This document shows, one piece after another, positions 61,069-64,000 of a stretch of DNA of 64,000 nt. Numbering within the stretch: the stretch's first letter is position 1; the number at the start of each line of letters is the position of its first letter. This DNA comes from Pantoea rodasii (GTDB taxonomy: Bacteria; Pseudomonadota; Gammaproteobacteria; Enterobacterales; Enterobacteriaceae), in NCBI RefSeq assembly GCF_002095465.1, contig NZ_MLFP01000002.1, positions 310,001 through 374,000 on the forward strand. The letters run 5' to 3'. The notes beneath the pieces were generated by a model. It did not search any database. It saw nothing but the letters and a program-made list of their open reading frames with translations, and was not told where the DNA came from. A program made the translations under genes and the position numbers.

Positions 61069-62100
61069 ATGGCAAACCGCTGGACACTGACACAAGCTCA
61101 GGCACTGTTCGATAAACCTTTCCTTGAGCTGATGTTCGAAGCGCAGCAAGTTCACCGTCAGCATTTTGACCCGCGCCAGGTGCAGGTCAGTACACTGTTG
61201 TCGATTAAAACCGGTGCCTGCCCGGAAGACTGTAAATACTGCCCGCAGAGTGCGCGTTACAAGACCGGATTAGAATCCGAGCGCCTGATGGAAGTAGAAG
61301 CCGTGCTGGAATCGGCGCGCAAAGCCAAAGCGGCAGGATCGAGCCGCTTCTGCATGGGTGCCGCGTGGAAAAACCCCCACGAACGTGACATGCCGTATCT
61401 GGAGCAAATGGTGCAGGGCGTCAAAGCGATGGGCATGGAAACCTGCATGACGCTGGGCACGCTGGAAAATACGCAAGCGGCACGCCTGGCCAAAGCGGGA
61501 CTCGATTTCTATAACCACAACCTTGATACCTCGCCGGAATTTTACGGCAGCATCATTACCACACGCAGCTACCAGGAACGACTGGATACGCTGGATACCG
61601 TGCGTGGCGCGGGCATCAAAGTTTGTTCTGGCGGTATCGTCGGTCTGGGTGAAACGGTGAAAGATCGCGCCGGTTTGCTGGTGCAGTTGGCCAATCTGCC
61701 GACACCGCCAGAGAGCGTGCCGATCAACATGCTGGTGAAAGTCAAAGGCACGCCGTTGGCCGATAATGACGACGTCGAGCCATTCGACTTTATCCGCACC
61801 ATCGCCGTGGCGCGCATCATGATGCCTTCCTCGCATGTCCGCCTGTCTGCAGGGCGTGAGCAGATGAGCGAGCAAACCCAGGCGATGTGCTTTATGGCCG
61901 GCGCCAACTCGATTTTCTACGGCTGCAAACTGCTGACCACGCCGAACCCGGAAGAGGACAAAGATCTGATCCTGTTCCGCAAGCTGGGCCTCAATCCAGA
62001 GCACACCGCCACCACCGCCGGTGATAAAGAACAGCAATATCAGCTCAGCGAGCAGTTGGTGTACGCCGATACTGAGCAGTTCTACAACGCGGCGGTGTGA
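61069..62100 (+). CDS. bioB: Biotin synthase
   Basis: Radical SAM enzyme that inserts sulfur into dethiobiotin, 343 residues. The SAM cluster cysteines are in [17 protein letters not shown] (CxxxCxxC). The second cluster environment includes SCMGAAW-type [21 protein letters not shown] and [11 protein letters not shown], with Arg in [11 protein letters not shown]. It starts 12 bp after a GGAG site. Flavodoxin, encoded at the left edge, is its usual electron donor. Confidence 0.97.
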   Translation: MANRWTLTQAQALFDKPFLELMFEAQQVHRQHFDPRQVQVSTLLSIKTGACPEDCKYCPQSARYKTGLESERLMEVEAVLESARKAKAAGSSRFCMGAAWKNPHERDMPYLEQMVQGVKAMGMETCMTLGTLENTQAARLAKAGLDFYNHNLDTSPEFYGSIITTRSYQERLDTLDTVRGAGIKVCSGGIVGLGETVKDRAGLLVQLANLPTPPESVPINMLVKVKGTPLADNDDVEPFDFIRTIAVARIMMPSSHVRLSAGREQMSEQTQAMCFMAGANSIFYGCKLLTTPNPEEDKDLILFRKLGLNPEHTATTAGDKEQQYQLSEQLVYADTEQFYNAAV

Positions 62101-63251
62101 TGGGCTGGTCACAACGCATCGAACAGGCGTTAACCGCGCGACGTGACGCCGATGGCTGGCGTGTGCGTCGCCGGGTGGACCACAACAGCGTGCGTGAAAT
62201 TACGCTCGACGGTCGCGCTTATCGTCACTTCTCGAGCAACGATTATCTCGGCTTGAGCCAGCATCCGGCGGTGATTGCCGCCTGGCAGCAAGGCGCCGCG
62301 GAAGCGGGCGCAGGCGCTGGGGCTTCGGGCCATGTGACCGGATATAGCCGCCATCATGCGCAGTTAGAAGAGCAACTGGCTGACTGGTTGGGGTACCGAC
62401 GTGCGCTGCTGTTTATCTCTGGCTTTGCTGCCAATCAGGCGGTGATCCATCTGCTGGCTGAGAAGCAGGATCGCATCTTCGCGGACAAGCTGGCGCATGC
62501 GTCCCTGCTCGATGCGGCCAGTCACAGTCCTGCCACCTTACGGCGTTTTGCCCACAATCAGCCGGAGAGTCTGGCAAAACTGCTGGCTACACCCGCTGAG
62601 GGCGGCACGCTGGTGGTAACGGAAGGGGTATTCAGCATGGATGGCGACAGTGCACCGCTCGCCGCCCTTGCAGAGCACACGCGACGCGCTAACGGCTGGC
62701 TGCTGGTGGATGATGCACATGGTATCGGCGTATGCGGTGAACAGGGGCGCGGCAGCTGCTGGCAGCAAGGCGTGAAGCCGGAATTGCTGATCGTGACGTT
62801 TGGCAAAGGTTTCGGCGTCAGCGGGGCGGCGTTGTTGTGTGATGACGCCACAGCGGATTACGTTGAGCAGTTTTCCCGCCATCTGATCTACTCCACGGCG
62901 ATGCCTCCAGCCCAGTGCTGTGCCCTGCTGGCGGCATTGCAGCAGATTCAGCAAGGCGATGCGTTACGCGCGCGCCTTAACCGCCATATCGCACGGTTCC
63001 GCGCGGGTGCTGCCGATTTGCCGTGGCCGTTGATGTCATCTAATAGTGCGATTCAACCGCTAATTGTTGGCGAGAACAGTGCGGCGCTAGCGCTGTCGCA
63101 GCAGCTGGCACAAGCGGGATGTTGGGTCAGTGCCATTCGGCCGCCAACGGTGCCACCGGGCACTGCGCGACTGCGGATCACTCTGACGGCCGCCCATCAT
63201 ACTGACGATATCGACCGTTTGCTGGAGGCATTGTATGACGCTGCAGGTTAA
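62100..63251 (+). CDS. bioF: 8-amino-7-oxononanoate synthase
   Basis: A PLP-dependent alpha-oxoamine synthase that joins pimeloyl-ACP and alanine. It has 383 residues. The conserved [14 protein letters not shown], [19 protein letters not shown] [29 protein letters not shown] and the PLP Lys in [14 protein letters not shown] are seen. The start is placed at ATG 62100 (TGATG overlap with bioB); GTG 62097 is an alternative. It overlaps bioC by 17 bp. Confidence 0.95.
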   Translation: MGWSQRIEQALTARRDADGWRVRRRVDHNSVREITLDGRAYRHFSSNDYLGLSQHPAVIAAWQQGAAEAGAGAGASGHVTGYSRHHAQLEEQLADWLGYRRALLFISGFAANQAVIHLLAEKQDRIFADKLAHASLLDAASHSPATLRRFAHNQPESLAKLLATPAEGGTLVVTEGVFSMDGDSAPLAALAEHTRRANGWLLVDDAHGIGVCGEQGRGSCWQQGVKPELLIVTFGKGFGVSGAALLCDDATADYVEQFSRHLIYSTAMPPAQCCALLAALQQIQQGDALRARLNRHIARFRAGAADLPWPLMSSNSAIQPLIVGENSAALALSQQLAQAGCWVSAIRPPTVPPGTARLRITLTAAHHTDDIDRLLEALYDAAG

Positions 63252-63990
63252 CAAGCAGGCGGTGGCACAGGCTTTTGGTCGTGCAGCACAGCATTATGAA
63301 AAACATGCCGAGCTGCAACGCCAATGCGGCGACGGGTTGCTGGCGCTGGCACCTTCTGGCTTTGGCCCTCATCTGCTGGATGCTGGCTGCGGCACGGGCT
63401 GGTACAGCCGTTACTGGCGCGATCGCGGGCGCACACTCACCGCACTCGATCTTTCCAGCAGCATGCTGGATGCCGCACGTGAGCAGCGTTCTGCACAGCA
63501 CTACGTTCAAGGCGACATCGATGATTTGCCGTTGCCAGACAGCAGCGTAGATGGCGTGTGGAGCAATCTGACGGTGCAGTGGAGCAGCGATCTGCGTCAT
63601 GCACTGCAGCAGTTCTTGCGCGTAACGCGACCGGGCGGCTCGGTATTATTTTCGACTTTACTGGCGGGATCACTGCATGAAGTGCACCACGCCTGGGCTC
63701 GGCTGGATGGCCGAACGCATGCCAATCGCTTTTTGAGCGAAGCGCAGTTCGCTGATGCGACCCGTGATTTGCCGCTCGACGGCCAGCAGCAAACCATCAC
63801 GCTGCATTTCCCCAGCGCGCTCAGCGCTATGCGCTCCCTTAAAGGCATTGGCGCGACGCATTTGCACGATGGACGCAGCGCCGGGATGCTGACACGCAGC
63901 CAATTGGCCCAGCTTGAGCAGTATTGGCCGCAGGATGCGCACGGTTATCGCCTTAGCTATCACCTGATGTACGGAGTTTTACACAAATGA
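63235..63990 (+). CDS. bioC: Malonyl-ACP O-methyltransferase
   Basis: A SAM-dependent methyltransferase that makes malonyl-ACP methyl ester, the primer for pimelate assembly. It has 251 residues, as in E. coli. Motif [16 protein letters not shown] is near residue 45, motif [12 protein letters not shown] follows, and post-motif [19 protein letters not shown] is present. The stop TGA overlaps the bioD start ATG. Confidence 0.95.
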   Translation: MTLQVNKQAVAQAFGRAAQHYEKHAELQRQCGDGLLALAPSGFGPHLLDAGCGTGWYSRYWRDRGRTLTALDLSSSMLDAAREQRSAQHYVQGDIDDLPLPDSSVDGVWSNLTVQWSSDLRHALQQFLRVTRPGGSVLFSTLLAGSLHEVHHAWARLDGRTHANRFLSEAQFADATRDLPLDGQQQTITLHFPSALSAMRSLKGIGATHLHDGRSAGMLTRSQLAQLEQYWPQDAHGYRLSYHLMYGVLHK

Positions 63991-64000
63991 CACGCTGGTT
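63987..64000 (+). CDS. bioD: Dethiobiotin synthetase, first codons only
   Basis: Only ATG ACA CGC TGG TT is present before the window ends. Position after bioC with an ATGA overlap and the N-terminus MTRW fit bioD, the expected last gene of the operon. Assignment is by context. Confidence 0.75.

Overview
The window is about 64 kb of chromosome from a gammaproteobacterium of the Enterobacterales. The gene order fldA-ybfE-ybfF-seqA-pgm-(kdp)-ybfA, ybgI-pxpBCA-nei-gltA-sdhCDAB-sucABCD-cydABX-ybgE-ybgC-tolQRAB-pal-cpoB-tRNA-Lys-nadA-pnuC-zitB-ybgS-aroG-gpmA-gal-mod-ybhA-pgl-ybhB-bioABFCD is the min 15-17.5 core of E. coli. The remnant kdp locus, galTKM without galE, the DUF523/DUF1722 gene beside phr and an ERIC element suggest Erwiniaceae (Pantoea/Erwinia type). 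That genus-level placement is an inference from gene order, not a search result.

Layout. 1-5.3 kb: flavodoxin, SeqA, phosphoglucomutase, an orphan KdpE response regulator and YbfA. 5.4-14.3 kb: a DUF523/DUF1722 protein, photolyase, a NIF3-family protein, then a 5-oxoproline salvage operon (pxpBCA, a two-subunit DUF969/DUF979 permease, pyroglutamyl peptidase) followed by nei. 14.3-29.7 kb: the respiratory and TCA core, namely citrate synthase divergent from succinate dehydrogenase, 2-oxoglutarate dehydrogenase, succinyl-CoA synthetase and the cytochrome bd oxidase with its small subunits. 29.8-35.5 kb: the Tol-Pal envelope system. 35.6-38.8 kb: three identical tRNA-Lys genes followed by an accessory region with two 148-bp repeats, a hairpin element, an Ada-AlkA fusion, an ERIC element and a divergent ogt. 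38.9-47.1 kb: nadA-pnuC, zitB, an inserted EvgAS/BvgAS-like two-component pair, ybgS and aroG. 47.2-51.7 kb: gpmA and the gal operon with two GalR/GalS-like operators. 51.7-57 kb: molybdate genes modF, modE, acrZ and modABC. 57-64 kb: ybhA, pgl, ybhB and the divergent biotin operon bioA/bioBFC(D), which runs off the window.

The main anomaly concerns sequence integrity. Twelve single-base frameshifts interrupt nine genes (phr twice, sucB, nadA, pnuC, the hybrid kinase twice, its response regulator, galM twice, galT, ybhA). Eleven are one-base deletions, and ten of those lie in short A/T runs. After repairing one base each, the conserved proteins return to the length of their E. coli orthologues. 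This looks more like systematic homopolymer under-calling than gene decay, but decay in a host-restricted lineage is not excluded. nei carries a different lesion, an in-frame amber codon.

The most novel candidate system is the unorthodox sensor kinase and NarL-type regulator inserted between zitB and ybgS. The kinase gene overlaps the start of the zinc exporter gene zitB.
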